NCBI GenBank assembly: GCA_945877575.1
Contig: CAMDUE010000007.1
Span: 1-64,000 of the forward strand
DNA: 64,000 nucleotides
Direction: 5' to 3'
Source: Chitinophaga pinensis
GTDB taxonomy: Bacteria; Bacteroidota; Bacteroidia; NS11-12g; UBA955
Shown here: positions 37,814 through 47,113 of the stretch, one piece after another
Layout of the letters: each line of letters begins with the position of its first letter
Numbering within the stretch: position 1 is the stretch's first letter
Translations under genes and position numbers: made by a program
Notes under the pieces: generated by a model
Seen by the model: the letters and a program-made list of their open reading frames with translations, nothing else
Database searches by the model: none
What the model was told of the DNA's origin: nothing

Positions 37814-39037
37814 ATGAATTCCCAACCTCGCGTTGTACTTAATACCATTGCTGAAGCCATTGAAGACATAAAACAAGGCAAGGTCATCATAGTTGTTGAC
37901 GATGAAGATCGTGAAAATGAAGGTGACTTTTTAACGGCGGCTAGAAACATGACGCCAGAATTGGTGAATTTCATGGCCAGAGAAGGACGTGGTTTGATTT
38001 GTGTTCCTCTGACCGAAGAACGTTGCGATGAATTGGGACTAGATATGATGGTAGGTAAAAATACGGCCACTCACGAGACCGCTTTTACCATTTCAGTTGA
38101 TTTGTTGGGATATGGATGTACAACGGGTATTTCTGCCCAAGACCGCTCAAAAACCATCATGGCGTTGATCAACCCCAATACAAAAAATGAGGAATTAGGT
38201 AAACCAGGTCATATTTTTCCTTTAAAAGCAAAGGCTGAAGGTGTATTGAGAAGAGCTGGGCATACTGAAGCTGCCATTGATCTGTCTCGAATGGCTGGAT
38301 TTGAACCTGCTGGGTGCATTGTTGAAATTCTTAATGAAGACGGTTCAATGGCAAGATTACCCGACCTTTTGGAGGTAGCCAAAAAGTTTGATTTGAAGAT
38401 AGTGAGCATTGCAGATTTAATTAAATATAGAATAGAACATGAGTCCCTCATAAAAAGAGAAATCTCTGTGCAAATGCCCACTCACTCTGGAGATTTTGAT
38501 TTGATTGCGTACAGACAAAAAGATACTGGACATGAACATTTGGCTCTCATCAAAGGGCAGTGGACCGAAGATGAACCCGTACTAGTCAGAGTGCATTCAA
38601 GTTGTTTGACCGGTGATATTTTCGGAAGCTGTAGATGCGATTGTGGTGAACAACTCCAAAAAGCGATGCAGACCATCGAAAGTGAGGGTAAAGGAGTTAT
38701 TGTATATATGAATCAAGAGGGAAGAGGTATTGGATTGCTCAATAAATTGAAAGCGTACAAACTTCAAGAACAAGGCCTCGATACTGTGGAAGCTAATATA
38801 CAACTCGGATTTGGAATGGATGAGAGAGATTACGGAATCGGTGCTCAAATCCTCAGAGATTTGGGAATCAGAAAAATGAAATTGATGAGCAATAATCCCA
38901 GAAAACGTACAGGTCTCATTGGTTATGGATTGGAGATTGTGGAAAATGTTCCTCTTAAGATTCAACCCAATCCACACAACGCCAAGTATTTAGACACAAA
39001 GCGCACCAAAATGGGACATAACTTAGACGCTCAATAA
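37814..39037 (+). CDS. ribBA: Bifunctional 3,4-dihydroxy-2-butanone-4-phosphate synthase / GTP cyclohydrolase II
   Basis: A 407-residue enzyme that makes both precursors of riboflavin. The N-terminal RibB part (~1-205) has [13 protein letters not shown] and [12 protein letters not shown]. The C-terminal RibA part has the zinc-binding cysteines in [20 protein letters not shown], the GTP-binding EGRGIGL and [14 protein letters not shown]. Both parts look intact. A flavoprotein gene follows after 5 bp, a sensible pairing with flavin synthesis. Confidence 0.97.
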   Translation: MNSQPRVVLNTIAEAIEDIKQGKVIIVVDDEDRENEGDFLTAARNMTPELVNFMAREGRGLICVPLTEERCDELGLDMMVGKNTATHETAFTISVDLLGYGCTTGISAQDRSKTIMALINPNTKNEELGKPGHIFPLKAKAEGVLRRAGHTEAAIDLSRMAGFEPAGCIVEILNEDGSMARLPDLLEVAKKFDLKIVSIADLIKYRIEHESLIKREISVQMPTHSGDFDLIAYRQKDTGHEHLALIKGQWTEDEPVLVRVHSSCLTGDIFGSCRCDCGEQLQKAMQTIESEGKGVIVYMNQEGRGIGLLNKLKAYKLQEQGLDTVEANIQLGFGMDERDYGIGAQILRDLGIRKMKLMSNNPRKRTGLIGYGLEIVENVPLKIQPNPHNAKYLDTKRTKMGHNLDAQ

Positions 39038-39042
39038 TCAAT

Positions 39043-39870
39043 ATGCTAGTTATTAATCCATCTGATACGCCAATACCACAACTGCACCAATTTTTAATTG
39101 GAAGTATTGGTCCACGTCCCATTTGTTTTGCTTCTACTATTAGCAAAGACGGCAAACCCAACTTGGCGCCTTTCAGTTTTTTCAATGTGTTCAGTGCCAA
39201 TCCACCAATTTTAGCCTTTGCTCCTAATAATAGTGGGCGAACTGGAGCTCCCAAAGACACCCTTTTAAATGTATTGGAAGTCCCTCAAGTGGTGATTAAT
39301 GTGGTTTCGAACTCTATTGTTGAGAAAATGAACGTAGCAGCGGCGCCTTGGGAAAAAGGCATCAGTGAATTTGAAAAAGCAGGTTTGACACCGTTAAATT
39401 CAGACTTAATTGCACCTTTTAGAGTAGCTGAAAGTCCGGTTCAAATTGAATGTGAAGTGATGGAAGTCAAGCATTTTGGCGAAGGAGGGGGAGCCGGGAA
39501 TATGGTAATTTGTAAAGTATTGAGATTACATATAAATGAAGACATACTCAACGCTGAAGGTAAAATTGATCAACACAAAATAGATTTAGTGGGCAGATTG
39601 GGCGCCAGTTGGTACACATATTCTGACTTATTTGAATTAGGACAACCCATGTCTCCAACTATTGGTTACGATCAACTTCCTGAAAATGTGCGAAATAACA
39701 ATGTATTAACGGCGAACGAAGTGGGTAAAATGGCTGCTTTAGCCGAATGGCCATCCCCAGAAACAATAGAAGAAGCAAAGACAATGGCCTTTGAATCTCG
39801 AGATCAAACAGCAAGTCAATTTATATCTGAAGGAAAGATTTCGTTAGCACTTGCGATCTATTTAATTTAA
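39043..39870 (+). CDS. Flavin reductase-like FMN-binding protein
   Basis: A 275-residue protein of the flavin-reductase-like split-barrel family. The N-terminal segment GSIGPRPICFAST followed by GKPNLAPFSFFNVF is the usual FMN-binding region, and the C-terminal third is longer than in small flavin reductases. It probably binds FMN and reduces flavin or a small substrate with NAD(P)H; the substrate is unknown. It lies 5 bp after ribBA and is likely cotranscribed, so its cofactor is made by the gene before it. Confidence 0.87.
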   Translation: MLVINPSDTPIPQLHQFLIGSIGPRPICFASTISKDGKPNLAPFSFFNVFSANPPILAFAPNNSGRTGAPKDTLLNVLEVPQVVINVVSNSIVEKMNVAAAPWEKGISEFEKAGLTPLNSDLIAPFRVAESPVQIECEVMEVKHFGEGGGAGNMVICKVLRLHINEDILNAEGKIDQHKIDLVGRLGASWYTYSDLFELGQPMSPTIGYDQLPENVRNNNVLTANEVGKMAALAEWPSPETIEEAKTMAFESRDQTASQFISEGKISLALAIYLI

Positions 39871-39884
39871 AGCACAATGCGTTG

Positions 39885-39892
39885 TATCTTTG
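39885..39892 (+). promoter_or_regulatory. -7 box TATCTTTG for yqeY-gltX
   Basis: A perfect TAnnTTTG box only 4 nt before the ATG at 39897. It supports that start over the in-frame codon at 39882, which lies upstream of the box. Confidence 0.65.
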
Positions 39893-39896
39893 CGGT

Positions 39897-40343
39897 ATGA
39901 ATCTCGCAGAGAAAATCAACGAAGGAATCAAAGAGGCCATGAAGGCCAAAGATACTGATCGCTTAAGAGCCTTACGTGGCATCAAAAGTGCCTTTTTATT
40001 GCTCCAAACTGCTGAAGGTGTGACCGAGGTTACAGAAGACATGTACCTAAAATCTTTGCAGAAGCTTGCCAAACAGAGAAAAGACTCCTTAGAGATTTAT
40101 GAACAACAAAACAGAGAAGACTTAGCTCAAATTGAAAGAGTTGAGTTAAAATATATAGAAGAATATCTTCCCGCGCAGCTTGATGAAGCCACCGTTAAAG
40201 CAAAAATTCAAGAAATTATCACTCAACAGGGCGTTTCTGGACCTGCAGCAATGGGTAAAATCATGCCTTTGGCAATGAAAGAATTGGGGTCACAAGCAGA
40301 CGGTAAATTGATTTCGAACTTGGTAAAAGAGTTGTTAAAATAA
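39897..40343 (+). CDS. yqeY: GatB/YqeY domain protein
   Basis: A 148-residue protein of the YqeY family, similar to the tail domain of the GatB amidotransferase subunit. Typical features are the start MNLAEKINEGIKEAMKAKDTDRL, EIYEQQNREDLAQIERVEL and the C-terminal MGKIMPLAMKELGSQADGKL, which likely contacts tRNA. Its exact role is not established. It is coupled to gltX: its TAA stop shares one base with the gltX ATG, so a tRNA-related function fits. The start is ATG 39897, chosen from the -7 box and family alignment. Confidence 0.88.
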   Translation: MNLAEKINEGIKEAMKAKDTDRLRALRGIKSAFLLLQTAEGVTEVTEDMYLKSLQKLAKQRKDSLEIYEQQNREDLAQIERVELKYIEEYLPAQLDEATVKAKIQEIITQQGVSGPAAMGKIMPLAMKELGSQADGKLISNLVKELLK

Positions 40344-41881
40344 TGGACAGACCAGTTAGAGTTAGATTTGCACCCAGTCCAACAGGGCCTTTGCATATTG
40401 GTGGCGTTAGAACTGCATTGTACAATTATTTGTTTGCAAAAAAACACAACGGTACAATGATTCTTCGACTTGAAGATACAGATCAAACCCGCTTTGTTCC
40501 GGGTGCCGAGGAATACATCAAAAAAAGCCTTGAATGGGTCGGTATTGAGATTCAAGAAGGACCAGATCAAGGCGGTCCGCATGCGCCCTACAGACAAAGC
40601 GAGCGTAAGCCCATGTATCGTCAGTATGCTGAGGGATTGATAGAGAAAGGACTGGCTTACTATGCTTTTGACACTGCTGAAGAACTTGATGAGATGCGCA
40701 AACGCTTGGAAGCAAGCAAAATGCAAGCGGCTTACGATTCAGTCAGTCGTATGAGCATGAAAAATTCATTGACTCTTTCTGCGGAAGAAGTAAAATTGAG
40801 AATTGACCGAGGTGACGACTATGTGATTCGCATAAAGTTGCCCCGAAAGGAAGAAGTGCGTTTTCACGATGTGATAAGAGGATGGGTTGTGGTGAGCACC
40901 ACTCAAATGGATGACAAAGTGCTACTTAAAGGCGATGGGATGCCTACCTACCACCTTGCGAATGTGGTTGATGATTACTTAATGGGCATTTCTCATGTCA
41001 TCAGAGGCGAGGAATGGCTGCCAAGTGCTCCTTTGCATGTCATGCTTTATCGTTTCTTGGGATGGGAAGACGTTATGCCTCAATTTGCCCATTTACCCTT
41101 GCTTTTGAAGCCAGAAGGAAATGGAAAACTCAGCAAACGGGACGGTGATAGACTTGGATTCCCAGTGTTTCCGCTGAATTGGGAAGATGATAAAACGGGT
41201 GAGAAAAGTTCAGGTTACAAAGAATCAGGCTATTTCCCAGAGGCAGTTGCCAATATGCTAGCCCTTCTTGGATGGCACCCTAGCAACAATCAAGAGCTGT
41301 TCACCATGGATGAACTCATTGAAGCATTCTCCTTGGAGAAAGTGAGTAAATCAGGTGCGAAATTTGATTTAAATAAAGCCTTATGGTTCAATCAACAATA
41401 CCTTCAGATGAAACCAACATCTGAGGTTTATGAAATGATAAAACCTTTGGTAGATTCTTTAGGATATGATGTGTGTCAAGAATATGTAGAAAGTGTAATC
41501 TCTATGATGAGAGAAAAAGTACAGTTCGCTAAAGACACCATATTGCAAGGTAAATACTTTTTTGAGGCACCCTCTGAATACGACAAACAAGTAATTGAGA
41601 AAAAATGGACAGCTGATATGAACACTCATTTAGTTGAACTTTCTTCTGAATTTGAAAAATTAACCGATTCAGATTCCCCGGAAAACTTTGAAAGTACATT
41701 CAAACAATTCTGTGAAACCAAGAGCCTTAAAACAGGTAATTTACTTCAACCTTTGAGAGTAGCGGTTTCGGGCGAAGGCACCGGAGCGCCTATTTGGGAA
41801 ATGATTGCTTTGCTTGGAAAAGAAGAAGTAATTCACCGCATCAAATCAGCGAGTAACAAAATTTCATTTTCAATTGCCTAA
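40343..41881 (+). CDS. gltX: Glutamyl-tRNA synthetase
   Basis: A 512-residue class I synthetase that attaches glutamate to tRNA-Glu. HIGH appears as HIGG at 18-21 (PTGPLHIGGVRTALYNY), and the second signature is KLSKR at 262-266. The C-terminal alpha-helical anticodon-binding part ends in LLQPLRVAVSGEGTGAPIWE, typical of the family. It is translationally coupled to yqeY by a one-base overlap. Confidence 0.97.
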   Translation: MDRPVRVRFAPSPTGPLHIGGVRTALYNYLFAKKHNGTMILRLEDTDQTRFVPGAEEYIKKSLEWVGIEIQEGPDQGGPHAPYRQSERKPMYRQYAEGLIEKGLAYYAFDTAEELDEMRKRLEASKMQAAYDSVSRMSMKNSLTLSAEEVKLRIDRGDDYVIRIKLPRKEEVRFHDVIRGWVVVSTTQMDDKVLLKGDGMPTYHLANVVDDYLMGISHVIRGEEWLPSAPLHVMLYRFLGWEDVMPQFAHLPLLLKPEGNGKLSKRDGDRLGFPVFPLNWEDDKTGEKSSGYKESGYFPEAVANMLALLGWHPSNNQELFTMDELIEAFSLEKVSKSGAKFDLNKALWFNQQYLQMKPTSEVYEMIKPLVDSLGYDVCQEYVESVISMMREKVQFAKDTILQGKYFFEAPSEYDKQVIEKKWTADMNTHLVELSSEFEKLTDSDSPENFESTFKQFCETKSLKTGNLLQPLRVAVSGEGTGAPIWEMIALLGKEEVIHRIKSASNKISFSIA

Positions 41882-41929
41882 TCAAAATCGTATTTTCGCC
41901 AATTAAGAACTAATTTCATTGAAACACGC

Positions 41930-44900
41930 ATGCGTTCATTTTCAAAATTAAATATCATTTTCGGTTGGATTACCTTCCTTATTGCGTTGGTAGTCTACAC
42001 TCTTACTCTTGAATCATCTGTCAGCCTTTGGGATTGCGGTGAATTTGCATCTGCCGCATACAGACTCCAGGTAGTTCACCCTCCAGGAGCACCATTCTTC
42101 TTGATGATGGGAAGACTGTTTTCGTTATTAGCTCCCAACCCTGAAGCAGTGGGTTTCTGGATTAACATGATGTCTGCTACAGCTTCGGCAGGTACTGTCA
42201 TGTTTACCTATTGGATTACCGTATATTTTGCCGGTAAAATGATAGACGAGAATAACGAAAATCGCGCTCTATTGATGATTGGTTCAGGCTTGGTTGCCGG
42301 TTTGACCAACACCTTCATTGATACTTTCTGGTTTAGTGCTGTAGAAGCAGAAGTATATGCCCTAAGTTCATTCTTTACCTCTTTAACTTTCTGGGCGGTA
42401 TTGAAGTGGTATCAAATGGAAAACAATAAATACACCGACAGATGGATTGTATTTATTTCATTCATGATTGGCTTAGCTCTTGGTACGCACATGTTGAACT
42501 TGTTGGTTATTCCAACGGTTTGTTTGGCGTATTACTTTAAAAAATACAAAGCTTCACGCAACGGAGTAATATATGCTTTGGGCGCTTCAGCATTGGCTTT
42601 GGGTGTTGTGATGAAGGTTATTTACCCAGGAATTCCTTGGTTATTAGCAAAATTAGATCACCTATTTGTAAATAGTTTTTCATTGCCGTTCTACTCAGGT
42701 GCCATTGCGGCAATCATTTTGGTTTTCGGTGGAATTGCTTACATGCTAAAAAGAACTCACGAAAGACACCAACACAATTTGAACGTCATTTTTTGGAGCA
42801 TTGGTTTCATTGTTTTTGGATATTCTTCTTACGCCATGGTGGTAATTCGTTCAATGGCAAATCCTGCGATTGACATGAACAACCCAGAAGATCCCTATAA
42901 ATTTTACGGATACATTACTCGTGAACAATATGGTGATCGTCCATTAGCCTATGGTCCATATTTTAATGCACCCCAAACTAATTATAAAGTAAAAGGAACA
43001 CGTTATTTCAAAGGTGAGGAAAAATATCAAAAAGGCGGTGATATTTATGATGCCGTTTATGATGCTGTAGACGTAGATGGCGATGGTATGCCCGATGATT
43101 TTAACACTCTATTTCCGCGTATGGGTAAAAGCAATAAACCTAACGATGATAGAGGTTTCAGGTCATACGGCGGAATGCAAGAAGTTCAAGAGCAAATAGA
43201 TCAATTGGAGCAGATGGGCAGTCAAAAAGGACTTACCCAAGAGCAACAAAGCCAACTTCAAATGCTTAAATATCAAATTCCTACTTTTGGAAATAACTTG
43301 ACATACTTCTTCAACTATCAGATTCGATACATGTATTTACGCTATTTCATGTGGAATTTCGTGGGTCGTTTCAATGATCAGCAAGCAGTATCTGGCAATA
43401 CCCAACTTGACGGAAATTGGTATAGTGGAATTCCTTTTGTAGATAAATTTGTAGTAGGTGATGTAGATACAATGCCTGATTACTATAAAAATCAAAAAGG
43501 AAGAAACGCATATTTTTTCTTGCCCTTGCTGTTAGGTTTGCTAGGCATAGTAATGCAATGGAGCAAACAAAAATTTGACTTTTGGTTGATTATGACCATG
43601 TTCATTTTTACGGGTGTTTTAATTGTTCTTTATACCAATCAGCCTCCTTATGAGCCACGAGAAAGAGATTATGCGGTTGTAGGGTCTTTCCAAATTTTCT
43701 GTATTTGGGTAGGGTTGGGGGTTGTTTCCCTTGCTGACATCCTCAAGAAAAAATTGGGCAAAACTTCAGCTTTAATTGCAACAGTCTTAAGTATAGTATT
43801 GGTTCCTTTAAACATGGCAGCTCAAAACTGGGATGACCATGATCGTTCAGGCCGATACATCGGTATTGACATGGCCAAGAACTTCTTGAACCAACTAGAA
43901 CCTAATGCAATTTTGTTCTGCAATGGTGATAACGATACTTACCCTTTGTGGTACGCACAAAACGTAGAAGGCATTAGAACCGATGTTAGAATTATTAACC
44001 AGTCACTTTTACCTACAGAATGGTATAGTTCGGTTCTTTTGGATACTGTTTACAAATCAACACCACTTCCTTTAACTTTAACTAAGGAAGATTTGCAAAC
44101 CGGTAGCTTTGAATACGGTATTCCAGTGAATAGAGAAGTGAAAGAGGTGCGCCTTATTTCTGACATCCTTAAAGAATTGCGCGATGGCAGAAAATCTGCT
44201 CAAGGTGAAACTACAAATCTATCTTGGAGAGGTGGGACAGTATATGTTCCTATCAACAAAGACGCTGTAATCAAAGCAGGTGTGGTTCACCCTAGTCATG
44301 CAGGTCAAATTGCCGATAAAATTGAAGTGAATGTAAGCGGTGATTATCTATCAAAAGGTGATTTAGTAATGTATGATTTGGTATCAGAAATGAATCGCCA
44401 AGGTTGGAAGCGCCCAATTTACTTTACTTCTGTTTCTGGTTTTGATTTTGGAGGATTTAATGACTATCTCCAGTTAGAAGGACTAGTCTATCGTTTGGTT
44501 CCCATCAAAGGGGGTTCTTCTAGCAGACAACCCAACAAAATTGATCAATTTAAAGTATATAACAATCTAGTAAATAAGTATAGATATTATGGAATGAAGG
44601 AAAAAGAAAACTTCTTCCTTGATGACAAGGCCGCCTATGTACCAGGAGATTTAGTGCAAATGGGTTTGCTTCTTTCTAGATATTATTTAGATAAAGCAAG
44701 AGTCATTGAGTCAATAAAGTCTCAATACGATAAAGCTCCAGAGAGTATAACCAAAGCAGCTGCTCCCGAAGATGGGTATGGTTCTGCTTGGGATTACTAC
44801 AACTTCTATAAAGATTCAGTAAGTATCTTCAAAGAAAGAGGTCAAAAAGTGCTTAAACACATCATGACCGAAATTCCTGAGAGAGTAATGCCTATGCGTC

Positions 44901-45175
44901 GTGAGTATAGAGTTGATTACGGTTTAACCTTGTTGGAGTTAGGTGATGAAACTGAAGCGAAGAAAGTTCTTGATTTAAGCGTAAAAGAAAATGTTGATTA
45001 TTTCACCTTCTTCAACGATATGATTGAAAACGGTAGCAACACCATGTTTGCTCAAAGAGAAGTTTATTTTTCACGCGAAAATTTGAAAAGAGTATTGACA
45101 AGCCTAGAAAGCCGTGGTAAAATGGCTTGGGTGAAAGAATACAGACAAAAAGCATCTAAAGTGGGCAATTTATAA
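41930..45175 (+). CDS. DUF2723 (GT117) membrane protein
   Basis: A 1081-residue protein with about ten to eleven membrane segments in the first ~300 residues and again at ~520-630, then a large soluble C-terminal part. The signature SVSLWDCGEFASAAYRLQVV with acidic residues after the first segment is the DUF2723/GT117 hallmark, a GT-C-type lipid-linked sugar transferase family widespread in Bacteroidota. It probably transfers a sugar to protein or another surface acceptor. A loop at 381-390 (DVDGDGMPDD) looks like a calcium-binding DxDxDG loop. A hairpin with the stop codon in its loop ends the gene. Confidence 0.9.
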   Translation: MRSFSKLNIIFGWITFLIALVVYTLTLESSVSLWDCGEFASAAYRLQVVHPPGAPFFLMMGRLFSLLAPNPEAVGFWINMMSATASAGTVMFTYWITVYFAGKMIDENNENRALLMIGSGLVAGLTNTFIDTFWFSAVEAEVYALSSFFTSLTFWAVLKWYQMENNKYTDRWIVFISFMIGLALGTHMLNLLVIPTVCLAYYFKKYKASRNGVIYALGASALALGVVMKVIYPGIPWLLAKLDHLFVNSFSLPFYSGAIAAIILVFGGIAYMLKRTHERHQHNLNVIFWSIGFIVFGYSSYAMVVIRSMANPAIDMNNPEDPYKFYGYITREQYGDRPLAYGPYFNAPQTNYKVKGTRYFKGEEKYQKGGDIYDAVYDAVDVDGDGMPDDFNTLFPRMGKSNKPNDDRGFRSYGGMQEVQEQIDQLEQMGSQKGLTQEQQSQLQMLKYQIPTFGNNLTYFFNYQIRYMYLRYFMWNFVGRFNDQQAVSGNTQLDGNWYSGIPFVDKFVVGDVDTMPDYYKNQKGRNAYFFLPLLLGLLGIVMQWSKQKFDFWLIMTMFIFTGVLIVLYTNQPPYEPRERDYAVVGSFQIFCIWVGLGVVSLADILKKKLGKTSALIATVLSIVLVPLNMAAQNWDDHDRSGRYIGIDMAKNFLNQLEPNAILFCNGDNDTYPLWYAQNVEGIRTDVRIINQSLLPTEWYSSVLLDTVYKSTPLPLTLTKEDLQTGSFEYGIPVNREVKEVRLISDILKELRDGRKSAQGETTNLSWRGGTVYVPINKDAVIKAGVVHPSHAGQIADKIEVNVSGDYLSKGDLVMYDLVSEMNRQGWKRPIYFTSVSGFDFGGFNDYLQLEGLVYRLVPIKGGSSSRQPNKIDQFKVYNNLVNKYRYYGMKEKENFFLDDKAAYVPGDLVQMGLLLSRYYLDKARVIESIKSQYDKAPESITKAAAPEDGYGSAWDYYNFYKDSVSIFKERGQKVLKHIMTEIPERVMPMRREYRVDYGLTLLELGDETEAKKVLDLSVKENVDYFTFFNDMIENGSNTMFAQREVYFSRENLKRVLTSLESRGKMAWVKEYRQKASKVGNL

Positions 45176-45189
45176 TTGCCCACCCTTTT
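45161..45189 (+). terminator. Hairpin with T run between the DUF2723 gene and rlmB
   Basis: GTGGGCAAT (45161-45169) pairs perfectly with ATTGCCCAC (45175-45183) over a 5-nt loop that contains the start of the stop codon, and is followed by CCTTTT. The T run ends directly at the rlmB start codon. It has the shape of an intrinsic terminator, so rlmB would depend on read-through or on an unseen promoter. Confidence 0.65.
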
Positions 45190-45936
45190 ATGGAGAAAAA
45201 ACAAAATACATTAATCTACGGGGTACACCCCGTGCTCGAAGCATTAGAATCAGGTAAAACCATTGACAAAGTCTGGATCCAAGAAGGCCATCTTCAAGGA
45301 CAATTGGCTGAGATTCTGGGTATTCTGAGACAGAAACGAATACTTTGGAAGCAAGTTCCAACAGTAAAACTAAATACCTTGGTTAGAGGAAACCATCAAG
45401 GGGTTGTAATTGCATTATCATCAGTAGATTTTACGCCGTTAGACATCATTATTTCTGAGGCCTTTTCTTATGGTGATGATCCATTCATTTTAGTGCTTGA
45501 TGGTATTACAGATGTAAGAAACTTTGGTGCCATTGCGCGTACTGCCTCTTGTGCAGGGATTCATGGAATCCTAGTTCCGGAACAAGGCAGTGCCCCCATA
45601 GGTCCTGATGCCGTAAAAACTTCTGCCGGTGCGCTTCTGAAAATTCCCGTTGCTAGAACCAATAGTATGTATCATGCTATCCGTCAACTTAAAAACAGTG
45701 GTTTAACCATCATAGGTGCAACCGAAAAAGCTGCCGAGGGACTTTATCAAGCTGATCTTACAGGCCCTGTTGCGTTGGTGATGGGAAATGAAGAAACCGG
45801 GTTATCTCCAGATGTATTGAAGTTGTGTGATCAATTGGTCAAAATACCAATGTCAGCAGGTGGAGTAGATTCATTGAATGTTTCGGTTTCTACCGGTGTG
45901 GTCGTTTATGAAATAATTCGTCAGCGCACCAAATAA
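45190..45936 (+). CDS. rlmB: 23S rRNA (guanosine-2'-O-)-methyltransferase RlmB
   Basis: A 248-residue SpoU-family (SPOUT) RNA 2'-O-methyltransferase with the substrate-binding N-terminal domain (IYGVHPVLEALESG). The three SpoU motifs are present: DGITDVRNFGAIARTA, ALVMGNEETGLS and IPMSAGGVDSLNVSVS. RlmB methylates G2251 in 23S rRNA (E. coli numbering); a close paralogue such as TrmH cannot be fully excluded. It starts directly after the T run of a hairpin. Confidence 0.92.
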   Translation: MEKKQNTLIYGVHPVLEALESGKTIDKVWIQEGHLQGQLAEILGILRQKRILWKQVPTVKLNTLVRGNHQGVVIALSSVDFTPLDIIISEAFSYGDDPFILVLDGITDVRNFGAIARTASCAGIHGILVPEQGSAPIGPDAVKTSAGALLKIPVARTNSMYHAIRQLKNSGLTIIGATEKAAEGLYQADLTGPVALVMGNEETGLSPDVLKLCDQLVKIPMSAGGVDSLNVSVSTGVVVYEIIRQRTK

Positions 45937-45956
45937 ATAGATTCCCCACTCAGAAT

Positions 45957-45977
45957 AATGCACTAATTTTGTGCATT
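45957..45977. promoter_or_regulatory. Inverted repeat overlapping the -7 box of the sugar-nucleotide operon
   Basis: AATGCAC (45957-45963) and GTGCATT (45971-45977) are perfect inverted repeats separated by 7 bp. The perfect -7 box TAATTTTG occupies 45964-45971, exactly between and touching the arms. A repressor bound here would block the promoter. No T run follows, so a terminator is unlikely. Confidence 0.5.
45964..45971 (+). promoter_or_regulatory. -7 box TAATTTTG for the DegT/ugd/uxs operon
   Basis: A perfect TAnnTTTG box 10 nt before the ATG at 45982, in the gap after rlmB. It is the only clear promoter before the three sugar-nucleotide genes. Confidence 0.65.
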
Positions 45978-45981
45978 GATT

Positions 45982-47097
45982 ATGAAACCGATCCAAATGG
46001 TTGACTTGCAGTCGCAATACATTCGCTATAAAAGTGATATGGATGCTGCTGTGATTGGCTCAATGACAGAGGCCAAATTTATTCAAGGTCCTGAAGTTCG
46101 CAGCTTTGAATCGAATTTAGCCGAATTCCTTGGAGTTAAACATGTTATTTCGTGTGCCAATGGCACAGATGCTCTTCAGTTGGCTTTTATGGCTTTGGGA
46201 CTTAAAGCCGGAGATGAAGTCATCATTCCTAGTTTTGCATATGCCGCATTGCCTGAAGTGCTCTTGTTGCTCGGAATTAAACCCGTATATGTTGAGGTTA
46301 ATTCAATCACTTTTTTGATGGATTATACAGCGCTAGAATCATTAATTACTCCAAATACCAAAGCCATTGCACCGGTACATCTTTTCGGTTGTGCTGCTCC
46401 AATGAAGCAAATTCTTCAAATTGCCCGTAAACACAATTTGTTTGTGGTGGAAGATGGTGCTCAAAGTTTAGGCGCCCAATATTGTTCAGATGAAATCGAA
46501 GGATTTGCATCTTGCTTAGCAGATATTGGGACTACTTCGTTTTTCCCAAGTAAAAACTTAGGTTGCTATGGTGATGGAGGAGCAGTTTTTACCAATAACG
46601 ATGAATGGGCAACAACACTGAGAATGCTCGCAAATCATGGTCAAATCAAGAAATATCATCATCAAATTATAGGTCTAAACTCTCGACTAGATACACTTCA
46701 AGCAGCTATCTTAAATGTGAAGCTTCCCCATTTGAAGGAATTTAATTTGAAACGTCTGAATCGTGCACAGAGATACAATGAGGCATTTGAAAACCTGAGT
46801 CAATTAATTACTCCTGTTTTAACTGACGATAGTTCTCATGTGTTTCACCAGTATACCTTGAAATTAAACGGAGTAGTTAGGGAGGATTTTAAACAGTATT
46901 TAGAGTCTAAAGGTATCCCAACCATGGTTTATTACCCCATTCCTTTGCATAAACAGAATGCCTATGCTAATGGTCAATCACTTCCAATCTCAGAAGGGCT
47001 TGCCGAAAAAGTAATTAGTTTGCCTATTTGTCCTGAACTTGACAACGAGCAACAAGACTATATCATTGAACACGTAAACACATTTTTTAAAGCTTAA
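45982..47097 (+). CDS. DegT/DnrJ/EryC1/StrS-family sugar aminotransferase
   Basis: A 371-residue PLP-dependent aminotransferase of the kind that makes amino sugars for surface polysaccharides. The start MKPIQMVDLQSQY, the substrate-loop GTDALQLA, EDGAQSLGA (PLP ring contact) and Lys191 in FFPSKNLGCYGDGG (Schiff-base lysine) are all present. The acceptor is probably a nucleotide-linked 3- or 4-keto sugar; which one is not visible. A TTG at 45976 extends the frame by two codons, but ATG 45982 fits the -7 box. ugd follows after 16 bp. Confidence 0.92.
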   Translation: MKPIQMVDLQSQYIRYKSDMDAAVIGSMTEAKFIQGPEVRSFESNLAEFLGVKHVISCANGTDALQLAFMALGLKAGDEVIIPSFAYAALPEVLLLLGIKPVYVEVNSITFLMDYTALESLITPNTKAIAPVHLFGCAAPMKQILQIARKHNLFVVEDGAQSLGAQYCSDEIEGFASCLADIGTTSFFPSKNLGCYGDGGAVFTNNDEWATTLRMLANHGQIKKYHHQIIGLNSRLDTLQAAILNVKLPHLKEFNLKRLNRAQRYNEAFENLSQLITPVLTDDSSHVFHQYTLKLNGVVREDFKQYLESKGIPTMVYYPIPLHKQNAYANGQSLPISEGLAEKVISLPICPELDNEQQDYIIEHVNTFFKA

Positions 47098-47113
47098 AAC
47101 ACCCAAAAATTAT

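Noticed and set aside
39882-39896. Longer yqeY start
   Set aside because: It lies upstream of the -7 box, and family members begin at MNLAEKI.
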